The notes under the pieces are model-generated. The model was not told where the DNA came from. It did no database searches and saw only the letters and a program-made list of their open reading frames with translations. Of a stretch of 64,000 bases of DNA, positions 29,254 to 39,910 are shown piece after piece; positions within the stretch are counted from its first letter, which is position 1, and each line of letters begins with the position of its first letter. Source of the stretch: Archangium gephyra (GTDB taxonomy: Bacteria; Myxococcota; Myxococcia; Myxococcales; Myxococcaceae); the NCBI GenBank assembly GCA_003243425.1, contig QFQP01000018.1, positions 82,379 through 146,378 on the forward strand. The letters are read 5' to 3'. The translations under genes were made by a program, and so were the position numbers.

Positions 29254-30288
29254 TCACGGCTGCTGAATGAGCCCTCGGCTCAGCAGCGTCCACCCGATCA
29301 TCTTGTAGAGCAGCCGCGCGCCGACGTTGCCGTCCCACTCGCTGCCGTTTTCACCCGGCGAGACCTCGTTGAGATCGAACCCGACGATGGTCTTCTTCGC
29401 GCGCACGATGCCTTCGAGCAGCGCGACGGCCTGCGCGAACGTGAGCCCGCCCGGCACCGGCGTACCGGTGTTCGGGCACAACGTCGGCTCGAGGCCGTCG
29501 ATGTCCCATGACAGGTACACGTGCTGCGGAAGCTCCGCGACGATGCCGTCGACGATCTCCCGCCAGGGCGTGCCGTCGTTGCGCGCCCGCGCCAGTCGCG
29601 CGTCGAAGAAGGTGTGCACACGGCCGTTCGAGTTGCGGATGATCTCGTATTCCGCTTCGCCGAAGTCGCGAATGCCGACCTGCACCAGCTTCTTCACGTT
29701 CGGGAGGTGCTCGAGCACGTTGAACATGATCGACGCGTGGCTCCACTCGAAGCCCTCGTAGGCGTCGCGGAGGTCGGCGTGCGCATCGAGGTGCAGCACG
29801 CCGAGGTTCGGGTACTTCTCGGCGTAGGCCTTGATCGAACCGAACGGCACCGAGTGATCGCCGCCGACCACGCCGACGATCTTGTCCTTCGCGAGCCACT
29901 CCTTCGTGCGCGCGTGGACCCAGTCGTTCATCTTCACCGACAGCTCGTTCACGCGAGCCAGCGCCTTCTCGTCGGTCTCGACGCCGCCGGACTCCACGAT
30001 CGGCGCGGCGAGCGCCTTGCCTTCGTCATTCCACGCGCGCACCTCGGCCGGAATCTCGAGCATCGAAATGCCGGGCTCGTAGGGCCTGCCGGTGTCGAGA
30101 TCGAAGAGGTCGACCTGCTTCGACGCCTCGAGAATGCACGCCGGGCCATCGGCCGTGCCGCCGCCGTACGAAGTGGTGGCTTCGAAGGGCACGGGCACGA
30201 GCACGACCTTCGCTTCGTCAGGCGTGAAGGGAAGACCGAAGACACCAGAGTCGGGGAGGGCGGCGGCGTTGGGATCGAAGGCGGGCAT
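29254..30288 (-). CDS. speB: Agmatinase / arginase-family ureohydrolase
   Basis: The protein has 344 residues from the ATG at 30288 (GGTGA 5 nt upstream); a GTG at 30297 would overlap the previous stop. All manganese ligands of the family are seen: H145 in GGDHS, D168, H170 and D172 in DAHAD, and D262 and D264 in SWDIDG. It would hydrolyse agmatine to putrescine and urea or act on a related guanidino compound. Arginase or guanidinobutyrase activity cannot be excluded from sequence. It follows the quinone oxidoreductase gene on the same strand. Confidence 0.88.
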   Translation of the reverse strand: MPAFDPNAAALPDSGVFGLPFTPDEAKVVLVPVPFEATTSYGGGTADGPACILEASKQVDLFDLDTGRPYEPGISMLEIPAEVRAWNDEGKALAAPIVESGGVETDEKALARVNELSVKMNDWVHARTKEWLAKDKIVGVVGGDHSVPFGSIKAYAEKYPNLGVLHLDAHADLRDAYEGFEWSHASIMFNVLEHLPNVKKLVQVGIRDFGEAEYEIIRNSNGRVHTFFDARLARARNDGTPWREIVDGIVAELPQHVYLSWDIDGLEPTLCPNTGTPVPGGLTFAQAVALLEGIVRAKKTIVGFDLNEVSPGENGSEWDGNVGARLLYKMIGWTLLSRGLIQQP

Positions 30289-30293
30289 GTGAG

Positions 30294-31256
30294 TCACCAG
30301 GTGAGGACGAGTTTTCCGAAAGAGTCGTTGGACGCCAGTCGCTTGAGCGCAGGCACGATGTCGTTCATCGGCAGCACGTCGTCGACGATGGGCTTGAGCG
30401 CGCCACTGGCGAAGTGCGGCACGAGTTTGTCTTCGAAGGCGCGCGCCACCACGATCTTCTCTTCGAGGGCGCGCGCACGCAGCGTGGTGCCGATGACGCG
30501 CAGCCGCTTGCCGAGGATCTTCCGGAGCGGCACGTCGGTGGTGGCGCCAGCCACCAGCCCCACGAGCATCAACGTGCCCTTCGGCGCGAGCGCTTCGATG
30601 GTCTCGGGCACGTAGTCACCGCCGACCAGATCGAGCGCGATGTCGACACCCGGCTTCACCTCGGCGGCGAACTGCGCGTCCTTCACCAGGATCGCGTGCC
30701 CGAGCCCGAGCTTCTTTGCGCGCTCGAGCTTCTCCGGCTGACGGCCGGTGCCGATGGCGGTGGCTCCGTACAGCCTGCACAGCTGCAGCGCAGCCGTGCC
30801 CACGCCGCTGGCGACCGCGTGAATCAGCACCCGCGAACCCTGCGTCATGCCGGCCTGCAGCACGAGCGCGTCGAACGCGGTGGCGAAGGCCTCCGGCAAC
30901 GCCGCTGCGTCGGTGAACGAGAGCGAAGCGGGAATGGCGATCGCTTCACGCTCGTGGATGACGAGCGTCTCGGCCCACGCGCCGCCGGCCACCAGGCCCA
31001 TCACGCGATCGCCGACCTTCCAACGCGTCACGCGCGCACCGACGGCCGCCACTTCGCCCGCGTATTCGAGGCCGGGGATCTCGGCGCTCACGCCCGCCGG
31101 AGCTGGATACAGCCCCATGGTCTGCAGCAGATCGGCGCGGTTCAACGCACTGGCACGAACGCTGACTGCGATCTCATCGGGGCCCGGTGTTGGTGCCGGG
31201 CGCTCGAGCACCTTCACGTGCTCCGGACCTTCGAAGTCGGTGACGACGGCCTTCAT
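30294..31256 (-). CDS. NADPH:quinone oxidoreductase, PIG3-like
   Basis: The protein has 320 residues. The N-terminal GroES-like domain contains ASALNRADLLQTMGLYP and the nucleotide-binding domain has HAVASGVGTAALQL. Zinc ligands of alcohol dehydrogenases are absent, as usual for the zeta-crystallin/PIG3 group. It should reduce quinones or other carbonyl compounds with NADPH in the cytoplasm. It is divergent from the pepP-like gene, with only 23 nt between the starts. Confidence 0.88.
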   Translation of the reverse strand: MKAVVTDFEGPEHVKVLERPAPTPGPDEIAVSVRASALNRADLLQTMGLYPAPAGVSAEIPGLEYAGEVAAVGARVTRWKVGDRVMGLVAGGAWAETLVIHEREAIAIPASLSFTDAAALPEAFATAFDALVLQAGMTQGSRVLIHAVASGVGTAALQLCRLYGATAIGTGRQPEKLERAKKLGLGHAILVKDAQFAAEVKPGVDIALDLVGGDYVPETIEALAPKGTLMLVGLVAGATTDVPLRKILGKRLRVIGTTLRARALEEKIVVARAFEDKLVPHFASGALKPIVDDVLPMNDIVPALKRLASNDSFGKLVLTW

Positions 31257-31279
31257 GGGAAGTCAGGTAACACAGCGTT

Positions 31280-32677
31280 ATGAGTTGGCACATGAACTAC
31301 GCGGATCGTCGCAAGCGTTTCCTCTCGGAACTCGACGGACCGGTGCTGTTGATGGCGGGCGGCGTTCTTTCGCGCAACTACCCGGCCAACGGCTTCCCGT
31401 TTCGCGCCGACAGCACGTTCCTCTATTTCTTCGAGCGGCCCGAAGCGGGCAGCGCGGCGATCTTCGAGCCGACGAACGGGACGGTGACCCTGCTTCTCCC
31501 CGAGCGCACCGTGGCCGACACGCTGTGGCATGGAGCGCTCGAGTCGTTCGACGCCGTGAAGGCGCGGCAGAACGTCGACGCGGTGCTGCCCGTCGAGCAG
31601 CTCGAAGCGCACGCGGGGAAATACGGGAAGCTGCGGTCGCTCGCGGTGGCTGACTGGAAGGCGACGGCGCGCGCCAGGAAGATCACCGGTGAAGCTCTCG
31701 ACTTCGACGACGCGAAGAAGGTCGGTGACGGTGCGCTCCTCGAGCTGATCGCGAAGCTGCGCCTGCACAAGGGCGAAGACGAGCTCGCCGAGATTCGCCG
31801 CCTCGTTCCCATCACGCGTGAAGCGCACGTCGCCGCGATGCAGCACTCGAAGCCCGGCGTCTCGGAGCAGTTCCTCAACGGCCAGGTCGAAGGTGCCTTC
31901 GCGCGCAACGGAGCGGTGCCGGCGTACAGCTCGATCCTCTCGGTGCGCGGCGAGGTGCTGCACAACCACGATCACCGGAACATCTTGAAGGCCGGCGACA
32001 TCGTGTTGCTCGATGCCGGCGCGGAAGGCGAGAGCGGGTACTGCAACGACGTCACGCGCGACTGGCCGGTAGGTGGCGCTTTTTCTCCCGAAGGTCGCGA
32101 CGTGTACGACCTCGTGTTGTCGGCGGAGCTCGACGCGATCTCGGCCGTGAAGCCCGGCGTGCGCTACCGCGAGCTGCATCTACGGGCGTCACGCGTGCTC
32201 ACAGAAGGGCTGGTGCAGATGGGGTTGCTGATCGGCTCGCCGGACGGGCTCGTCGAGTCGGGTGCGCACGCGATCTTCTTCCCGCATGGCCTCGGTCATC
32301 AGCTCGGCATCGACGTGCACGATCTCGAGGCCTTCGGAGATCGGATACATTATCCGTTTGGCCGCACGCGCAGCTCGCAGTTCGGAACGCAGTACCTGCG
32401 CATGGACATGGACCTCGCGGCCGGCATGGTCTTCACCATCGAGCCGGGCCTCTATTTCGTGCCTGCGATCCTCCACTCGCCGGAGCTGCGCGAGCGCTTC
32501 AAGACGCAGGTGAACTGGGCGACGGCCGAGAAGTTCCTGACGATGAATGACGGCCGCGGCTTCGGAGGCATCCGCATCGAAGACGACGTGGCGTGCACGA
32601 GCGACGGTGTCGAGGTGCTGACGGCCGCGATTCCGAAGAGCCGCAATGAAGTCGAAGCGCTCGCCGGAAGCGCCTGA
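31280..32677 (+). CDS. pepP: Xaa-Pro aminopeptidase (M24B)
   Basis: The protein has 465 residues, with an N-terminal aminopeptidase-P domain and a C-terminal pita-bread domain. Metal ligands are visible as Asp in LLDAGAE, Asp in CNDVTRDWPV, His in PHGLGHQLG, Glu in FTIEPGLYF and Glu in IRIEDDV. It removes N-terminal residues preceding proline. The start ATG has GTTATG context without a strong ribosome site; the second Met (codon 5) is an alternative. No signal peptide is present. Confidence 0.92.
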   Translation: MSWHMNYADRRKRFLSELDGPVLLMAGGVLSRNYPANGFPFRADSTFLYFFERPEAGSAAIFEPTNGTVTLLLPERTVADTLWHGALESFDAVKARQNVDAVLPVEQLEAHAGKYGKLRSLAVADWKATARARKITGEALDFDDAKKVGDGALLELIAKLRLHKGEDELAEIRRLVPITREAHVAAMQHSKPGVSEQFLNGQVEGAFARNGAVPAYSSILSVRGEVLHNHDHRNILKAGDIVLLDAGAEGESGYCNDVTRDWPVGGAFSPEGRDVYDLVLSAELDAISAVKPGVRYRELHLRASRVLTEGLVQMGLLIGSPDGLVESGAHAIFFPHGLGHQLGIDVHDLEAFGDRIHYPFGRTRSSQFGTQYLRMDMDLAAGMVFTIEPGLYFVPAILHSPELRERFKTQVNWATAEKFLTMNDGRGFGGIRIEDDVACTSDGVEVLTAAIPKSRNEVEALAGSA

Positions 32678-32680
32678 GGG

Positions 32681-34189
32681 TTACGGCTGCGCCTCCGGTC
32701 GATCGCCGCACTTCACCGCCGCCGTCTTCTTGTCGGCGAGTGCCTGGAGTTGATCGACCGTGCAGCCGTGAAGTCGCAGCGCGAACGCGGGAAGCTCCAC
32801 TTCGAGCCCCGGAAAGCCGAGCGGCACGGGATCGCGCACGTACTTCGAGACCTCGGGCACGCGACTGACGTCACCCAGCGCCAACAACGCCGATTGATAC
32901 AGCGCGACGTCATCTTTCTTCGGTGACCTCGCCAGCGCCGCCAGCAACACCTCACGCGCGCTCTGCGTCGGCGCCTTCGCCCTGGCCGCGTTGTCGAAGA
33001 GCCTCAAGATCTGCGCGCGCGGTGACGTGGTGAAGAAGCCCTTCGGCTTGACGTAGTACTCGGCCAACGACGCGAGCAGCTCGGGCTCGAGCACGGTCTG
33101 GTGAGACGTGAGGTTCGTGAGGATCGGCTGCGTGTTCTTGTCGTCCCGGATCAGCTTCACCATCTGCACCCGGTGCGACGGCTCGGTCACCAGCAGGTGC
33201 TTCTGGGCGCGGTCGGCGAGCTTCGAGCGCATCAATTGCTCGAGCTCCGCCTCGTCAGGCGCCTGCTGCAGCCACAACGAGAGCAGGGCGCGGCGCGGCC
33301 CCGGCGGACACTTCGAGAGCTCCGGCACCAGCTGCGAATGTTCGCGCGTCAGCTCGCGTTCCATCTCGTCGAGCAGATCGTCACTCGTGCCCTCCGCGCA
33401 CGCGGCCTGCGCGACCTTGCGGTACATCGCGTCCTTCTTCGGCCCGCTCTCGTAGCAACTGGCCAGCTGCAGGTCGGTCCACGGCCCCGGAGCCTCTTCT
33501 GCGGCTTCGACCAGGTCGGCTTCGCAGTTGCCCACCAGCACCAGCGACTTCGTCTTGTCGTCTTCCGCGGGGTCCGACAGGCGCTCGCGCGCGAACGCCA
33601 GGCCCTCTTCTTCCAGTTGCAGCCGGGCTTCGCGAATGGCCTCGGCCCGCTTCCGGGGATCTTTCGTCGACGCCAGCAGCGCACGTTCTTCCTGAATGAA
33701 ATCGTGCTGACCGCTCAACGGCAGCGAGATGCGGTTCAAGCCGCCGTCTGGCAGCGGCACCAACCGCGCCGAATCGACGTAGGCCTTCTTTCCGAGCGCA
33801 CGCAGCTCGACGAAGCGCGTCTCGCGCAGCTCATCGCCCACCAGATGCTGCGCGTGGATGAGCGCCCCGTTCGTCTCGTATTCGGCGACGAGGACGACCT
33901 TCCCGTCCTTCTTCACCACCACCGCGTCCCACTTCGCGGGGAAGGCGGCCTGAAACAACACGATCGGCAGCACGATCACGCACAGCGGCGAATGCGCACA
34001 GGCGAACCCGCCGCTCGACACCGAGCTGCGCGTCTCGCGCGTCACCGTCACTTCAGCGCCGGTCTTCGCGAGGTCCTTCGCTTCGGCGAGCGTCAGCGGC
34101 ACCGACGCGTACGTTTCCTTCTTCAGCGACCCACCGCAGCAACACCCGCTCATCGCGAGCGCAAGCAGAACAATCGACACCTGACGCAT
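32681..34189 (-). CDS. Lipoprotein of unknown function with helical repeats
   Basis: The protein has 502 residues from the ATG at 34189. The signal peptide ends in LAMSGC and is followed directly by CCGG, so the mature protein starts with several Cys. A hydrophobic hairpin-like stretch (PLCVIVLPIVLFQAAF) lies near residue 75. The C-terminal two thirds are alpha-helical with HEAT- or TPR-like character. No family was recognised. The stop is 3 nt from the convergent pepP stop. The long open frame to 35131 opposite accD is not coding. Confidence 0.7.
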   Translation of the reverse strand: MRQVSIVLLALAMSGCCCGGSLKKETYASVPLTLAEAKDLAKTGAEVTVTRETRSSVSSGGFACAHSPLCVIVLPIVLFQAAFPAKWDAVVVKKDGKVVLVAEYETNGALIHAQHLVGDELRETRFVELRALGKKAYVDSARLVPLPDGGLNRISLPLSGQHDFIQEERALLASTKDPRKRAEAIREARLQLEEEGLAFARERLSDPAEDDKTKSLVLVGNCEADLVEAAEEAPGPWTDLQLASCYESGPKKDAMYRKVAQAACAEGTSDDLLDEMERELTREHSQLVPELSKCPPGPRRALLSLWLQQAPDEAELEQLMRSKLADRAQKHLLVTEPSHRVQMVKLIRDDKNTQPILTNLTSHQTVLEPELLASLAEYYVKPKGFFTTSPRAQILRLFDNAARAKAPTQSAREVLLAALARSPKKDDVALYQSALLALGDVSRVPEVSKYVRDPVPLGFPGLEVELPAFALRLHGCTVDQLQALADKKTAAVKCGDRPEAQP

Positions 34190-34243
34190 CAGGTCAGCGT
34201 GCCAGACTTGAGGTGTATCGAGTGAGCCGGTAGGAGCCCCGCC

Positions 34244-35106
<863 letters not shown>

Positions 35107-35110
<4 letters not shown>

Positions 35111-36297
35111 CTCCGCAGGAAGGCCTCGCACACCTCGCGGGGCTCTCGCCGTCGAGCATCAAGATGGGCCTCGAGCGCGTGGTGGTGGCGCTCGAAAAGC
35201 TCGGCAACCCGCAGACCGATTTTCCCGCGCTTCACGTCGCCGGGACCAATGGCAAAGGCTCGACCTGTGCCATCGCCGCGTCGTGTCTGCGCCAGCGCTA
35301 CAAGACCGGGCTCTACACGTCGCCGCACCTGGTGCGGCCCAACGAGCGCATTCAGATCGATGGCGTCGAGATCGACGACGATACCTTCGGGCGACGCATC
35401 GCCGAGGTCATCGCGGTGCTGGGCGTGAACCACGAGCTCACGTACTTCGAGTTCGGCACCATCGTCGCGTTCTGGCACTTCGCGCAGGAGGGGGTGGAGA
35501 TCGCCGTCATCGAAACCGGCCTCGGCGGGCGGCTCGACGCCACGACGGCGTGTCGACCGCTGGTCACCTGCGTGACGCCGATCGACTTCGATCACATGGA
35601 GTACCTCGGCCATTCGCTCGCACAGATCGCCGGCGAGAAGGCCGGCATCTTCAAGCCCGGGGTGCCCATCGTGCTCGCGGCGCAACGGCCAGAGGCGCTG
35701 ACCGCGCTCGACCGCCCGGGCGCGAAGCTCGAGGGGCGCGACTTCTTCCGCGTGCCGTCGAACGAGCTTCACCTGCGCGGCGCGCATCAACAGCAGAACC
35801 TCGCGGTGGCGATGGCGTGCCTCGATGCGTTGACGCGGTTTCCGCTCAGCGACGAAGAACGTCGCGCCGGGGTCTCGCAGGCGCGGTGGCCGGGGCGCCT
35901 CGAAGAGTTTCCCGGTGAGCCGCCGGTGATACTCGATGGCGCGCACAACACCTCGGGCGTGGAGGCGCTGGTGAAGGCCCTCGACGACGTGTACCCGAAC
36001 CGGCCCGTGCACCTCGTGTTCGGGGTGTTCGCCGACAAAGACTCGGAGCCCATGATGCGGCGGCTCTTCCCGCGGGTCGACGCGCTCTATCTGACGCCGG
36101 TGGGCAGCCCTCGCTCGAAGGCGCCTCAGTCGTACGTCGACCTCGCGCGTTCACTGAACACCAACGTCACGGTCTACGGCGGCGCCGAGGCGGCGCTCGA
36201 GGCCGCGCGCGCCCGGGTTCCAAGCGGCGGAATCGTCGTGATTGCGGGCTCTTTGTTCCTCGTGGGCCAGGTGCGGGGCGCGTTGACGCGTGCGTGA
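35107..36297 (+). CDS. folC: Folylpolyglutamate / dihydrofolate synthase
   Basis: The protein has 396 residues, starting at a GTG inside the accD stop. The ATP loop GTNGKGSTC (46-54) and the Mur-ligase style strands ETGLGGRLDAT and DGAHNTSG are diagnostic. It adds glutamate to dihydropteroate or folates. The two steps cannot be separated by sequence, so a bifunctional enzyme is assumed. Confidence 0.95.
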
Positions 36298-36319
36298 CGG
36301 TGGTTAGGTTGCTTTCGTC

Positions 36320-36880
36320 ATGAGCAACGACCCCCAGACCGAGGGCCAGGAGCCCACCGAAACCGACTTTCCGACCCAGGCGCAGCCGCAGCCCGTCGAC
36401 CCCGAGGTCGAGCGCCTCCGGGCCGAGCTGGCCGCCGCCCACAAGCGCGTGAACGAACTGGCCCACGCGATTCAGGCCGGCGAGCGCGACCGTGAAGAGT
36501 TCAAGCAGCGTCAGGCCCGCGAACGTGAGCGGATGATCGACGTCGAGAAGGGCAACATCGCCGTGGCCCTGCTGGAGGCCGTCGACCAGCTCGACCTGAG
36601 CCTGCAGTCGGCCGACGGCTCGCCCTTCGCGCAGGGCGTGAAGTTGATCCGCGACAGCCTGCTCAAGCGCGCCGAGTCGATCGGCATCGAACGCGTGGAG
36701 CTCGTGGGCCGGCCCTACGACCCGAACCTCGCCGAAGCCACGGACATGGAGATCACCGCGTCTGAAGCGGAAGACGGCACCGTCAGCGCGGTTCTCAAGG
36801 CGTGCTACCAGCTCAAAGGCCGGACGATTCGCCCCGGCATGGTTCGCGTGTCGAAGTTCGTGAAGCCCGTGCAGGCGTGA
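36320..36880 (+). CDS. grpE: GrpE nucleotide exchange factor
   Basis: The protein has 186 residues. An acidic, Pro/Gln-rich N-terminus and a long coiled coil (about 28-85) are followed by the beta domain with VKLIRDSLLKRAESIG and PYDPNLAEA. It releases ADP from DnaK. dnaK and dnaJ are not nearby; a DegP-type protease gene follows 20 nt later instead, forming a small protein-quality group. Confidence 0.92.
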   Translation: MSNDPQTEGQEPTETDFPTQAQPQPVDPEVERLRAELAAAHKRVNELAHAIQAGERDREEFKQRQARERERMIDVEKGNIAVALLEAVDQLDLSLQSADGSPFAQGVKLIRDSLLKRAESIGIERVELVGRPYDPNLAEATDMEITASEAEDGTVSAVLKACYQLKGRTIRPGMVRVSKFVKPVQA

Positions 36881-36900
36881 CGCTAGGGTCCCGCGCCACC

Positions 36901-38265
36901 GTGCGTGCGTTGATCCTCGTCGCAGTGCTGTCAGTACCGGCCCTGGCCCAGACCGTCGACGAATGGGTCAAGGCGAAGATCTCGGCGCAGCGCACGTCGA
37001 ACGCGCCGGTGTCCCAGAGCCCGTTGCCCTCGGGGCAGCTGTGGCGCGAGCGACCGGCGAAGTCGCCGCCGTTGCCTGATTTCGTGCCGCCCACGTCTCT
37101 GGCGCCGCTGGTGAAAGCGGTGCGGCCGGGCGTCGTCAACATCGCCGCGCGCAACGAAGGCAGTACGCGGTCGCTGGGCTCGGGCTTCGTCATCAACCCG
37201 GAAGGGTTGGTCGTGACCAACAACCACGTCGTCGAGCGCGCGCAGAGCATCGAAGTGCGCCTCGCCGACGGCCGGAGCTTCGCGGGCACCGTCGTGGGCC
37301 GCGACCCGTCGACGGACCTCGCGTTGTTGCGCATCGCCAACGTGAAGGATCTGCCGACGGTCACCCTGGGTGACTCCGACGAACTGGAGATCGGTGACTG
37401 GGTCGTCGCCATCGGCAACCCGTTCGGCCTCGATACGTCGGTCACGCACGGGCTGATTTCTGCGCGCGAGCGCGTCATCGGCGTGGGGCCCTTCGACGAC
37501 TTCATTCAGACCAACGCGCTCATCAACCCGGGCAACTCCGGCGGCCCGCTGTTCGACATGAACGGTGACGTGGTGGGGGTGACGACGGCCATCACCTCGC
37601 AGGGGCAGGGCATCGGCTTCGCGGTGCCCATCAACCTCGTGAAGGACCTGCTGCCCAACCTGCTGCACAACGGGCGGCCGGAACGCGGGTGGCTGGGCCT
37701 CAACGTTCAGGAGGTGGGCGAGGGTGACGGCAAGGCACCGGTGGTCGTCGACGTGTTCGCGGGCAGCCCCGCCGAGAAGGCCGGCCTGAAGCCGGGCGAC
37801 CGGGTGGTCGGCATCGGTGGGAAGCCGGTGCAGCGCTACCAGCAGATTCTGCGGAAGATCGCGCTGCTCGCGCCCGGGAGCGCCGTGAAGATCGACGTGA
37901 TTCGTGGTGGCCGCAGCTTCGATTTCTCCGCGACGCTGGCGCAGCGCCCGTCTCTCGAGGCGTTGCGCGCGATGAACTCCGGTGGGCGTGTCGACGCGCT
38001 GGGGTTCGCCGTGCGGCCGCTCGACCCGAACGCGGCCGCCTCGCTGGGAACGCAGCCCGGCCTGCGCATCGAGGCCGTCGTTCCCGGTGGCGCGGCGGAG
38101 CGCGCGGGCCTGTCGACGGGCGATGTGATCACCGAGGTGAATCGTCAGCCCGTCACCACCTTGAAAGACCTCGACGCGGCGCTGTCCGAGTCCGAACCGG
38201 GGGAGCCGGTACTGCTCAAGCTCCACCGCGGCTCGTCGTCGCGGTACGTGGCCGTGAAGCCGTGA
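36901..38265 (+). CDS. degP: Periplasmic serine protease DegP/HtrA family
   Basis: The protein has 454 residues from the GTG at 36901, which places the signal peptide (ending PALAQ) at the very N-terminus. A GTG at 36877 overlapping the grpE stop is the alternative. The catalytic triad is His109 (TNNHVV), Asp139 (STDLALL) and Ser213 (GNSGGPLF). Two PDZ domains follow (about 285-370 and 380-450). It should degrade or refold misfolded envelope proteins. Its stop directly abuts the stop of the convergent gene. Confidence 0.94.
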   Translation: MRALILVAVLSVPALAQTVDEWVKAKISAQRTSNAPVSQSPLPSGQLWRERPAKSPPLPDFVPPTSLAPLVKAVRPGVVNIAARNEGSTRSLGSGFVINPEGLVVTNNHVVERAQSIEVRLADGRSFAGTVVGRDPSTDLALLRIANVKDLPTVTLGDSDELEIGDWVVAIGNPFGLDTSVTHGLISARERVIGVGPFDDFIQTNALINPGNSGGPLFDMNGDVVGVTTAITSQGQGIGFAVPINLVKDLLPNLLHNGRPERGWLGLNVQEVGEGDGKAPVVVDVFAGSPAEKAGLKPGDRVVGIGGKPVQRYQQILRKIALLAPGSAVKIDVIRGGRSFDFSATLAQRPSLEALRAMNSGGRVDALGFAVRPLDPNAAASLGTQPGLRIEAVVPGGAAERAGLSTGDVITEVNRQPVTTLKDLDAALSESEPGEPVLLKLHRGSSSRYVAVKP

Positions 38266-39831
38266 TCAGCGGAAGTACGGCCGCTCGATGGTGAACAGCA
38301 ACGTCTTCACGTCGTGCCGCCACTTCGCCGGCGCGTCCTTGCCGAGCACGATGACCCCGCAGCCGTACAGCACGCCGCGCTCCCAGAGTTCCTCGTCTTT
38401 CGCAAGTTCGTCGAGGAGTCCCGGGTCCCTCGACAGCGCCTTGCCGTCGATCGCCTGACGCACCTTCGCGATGAACTCCGGGTGTCGCGGGTAGGCAGCC
38501 AGCCAGCGTTCGACGTCCTCGCCGCGGCGTGACGCGAGGGCGGCACCGATCCAGAAGCTGTGAGGGTCGGGCTGCGTGCCGAGCGCTATCCGTTGCAGCG
38601 AGGCCACCGCGCCCTCCGAGCCGCCGGCGAGCAGCAAGAAGGGCTCCTGTGATGCGGGAGGCAATTGCTCGAGCTCACTGCTCCCCGTGAGCCCCTCGAG
38701 ATCGCCGGTGTCGATCATGCGGTAGTGGCGCATGATGGTGTGCTCGTTGTCTTTCGCGGGCCCTTCGATGTCGTGAATGTACGCAACCGCGGGTGACGAG
38801 AGGTCGGCGAGCCACGACGGCGTGGGGAACTTCGCGGCCGCCGCGGCGCGCGCGGTGCGCAGCATGTCGAGTCCAGCGCTTTCGCTCCAGGCTGCGAGCG
38901 CGGGCGCTTCCGAGACCTGCTTCCACAGCTCGAACGATTCCTTCCACTCGCCGCGCGCAGCGAGCGCTTCGGCGGCGTCGTACATCAGCCACGCGTTCTT
39001 CGGGTGCTGCTGCGAGAGCGAGCGGATCTGCGCGCGCTGCTCGGCCTCCGGCGCGCAGCGATAGGCGAGATATACGAGAACCTCGTCGGTCGGTGCTCTG
39101 GCCAGCCCATCGGCGTGCGTGCGGCAGCGCTCGGCGCGGGCGGGCTCAGGCAGCATCCGCTGCAGGAGCATCTCGAGCATCACGTCGGGGCGCTGGTCTG
39201 CGCGCTGCACCAGGATCCCCAGCGCTTCTTCGTCGGCGTCTTCAGCCCAACGGCGGTACGCGGGCGAATTCGTCGGGTCGAAGCGCAGGTGCGAACGCAA
39301 CATCGCGCGCCGCTCCTGCTCGTCGGACACCAGCGCGAAGCCGCTGCGGGCGGTGAGGTCGGCTTCCAGCACCGTACGCGTCGCGCCGCCGCCTTTGGTC
39401 TGCACGCTCGACGGAGGCTGTTCGAAGACGTGATCTTCACGTGTGATGTACCAACGCGGCGCGCCGATCGGCTTCTCGGGGCTCTTCGCCGAGGCGGGGT
39501 AGCCGTAGAGCGCCGTCCACTGCAGCAGCGGTGTCGACTGGCCGACGTTGTACACCGCGTCGACCGAAGCCCCGCCGAGCTCGGCGTCGAACGCTTCGAG
39601 CAGCTCGCCGTCGATGGTCGCGCGAACGTGAACGTCGTCGTTCGAGCGCAGCTCCACCTTCCGTTTGGAGTTCGCACGGACGTCGATGGCTTCGGTGCCG
39701 ATGGTCACGTGCACGTCGCGACCGAGCGCGTTGGTGACGTAGACGGTGGAAGAGCCGAAGTGACTGCTGGCGCCGAGCAGGGGCAACAGCACCGCGGCAG
39801 CCACCGCCGCGCGCAACGCACCCGGCGCCAA
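38266..39831 (-). CDS. Membrane-anchored protein with TPR-like C-terminus, unknown function
   Basis: The product has 521 residues if the TTG at 39831 is used. The frame stays open upstream and would add a basic stretch (RPRQKKLGWWDRF) before the hydrophobic segment AAVAAAVLLPLLGASS, so the real start may be earlier although no ATG, GTG or TTG was found there before the M48 gene. A beta-rich domain (about 25-130) precedes helical repeats (about 190-500) with TPR-like spacing. No family is recognised. It lies 80 nt after the M48 gene, probably in one operon. Confidence 0.65.
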   Translation of the reverse strand: MAPGALRAAVAAAVLLPLLGASSHFGSSTVYVTNALGRDVHVTIGTEAIDVRANSKRKVELRSNDDVHVRATIDGELLEAFDAELGGASVDAVYNVGQSTPLLQWTALYGYPASAKSPEKPIGAPRWYITREDHVFEQPPSSVQTKGGGATRTVLEADLTARSGFALVSDEQERRAMLRSHLRFDPTNSPAYRRWAEDADEEALGILVQRADQRPDVMLEMLLQRMLPEPARAERCRTHADGLARAPTDEVLVYLAYRCAPEAEQRAQIRSLSQQHPKNAWLMYDAAEALAARGEWKESFELWKQVSEAPALAAWSESAGLDMLRTARAAAAAKFPTPSWLADLSSPAVAYIHDIEGPAKDNEHTIMRHYRMIDTGDLEGLTGSSELEQLPPASQEPFLLLAGGSEGAVASLQRIALGTQPDPHSFWIGAALASRRGEDVERWLAAYPRHPEFIAKVRQAIDGKALSRDPGLLDELAKDEELWERGVLYGCGVIVLGKDAPAKWRHDVKTLLFTIERPYFR

Positions 39832-39910
39832 CCCGTCAGCGGTCTGAAACCGGTCCCACCAGCCCAGCTTCTTCTGGCGCGGGCGCTCCTTGCCGATGCA
39901 GCAACGCAGG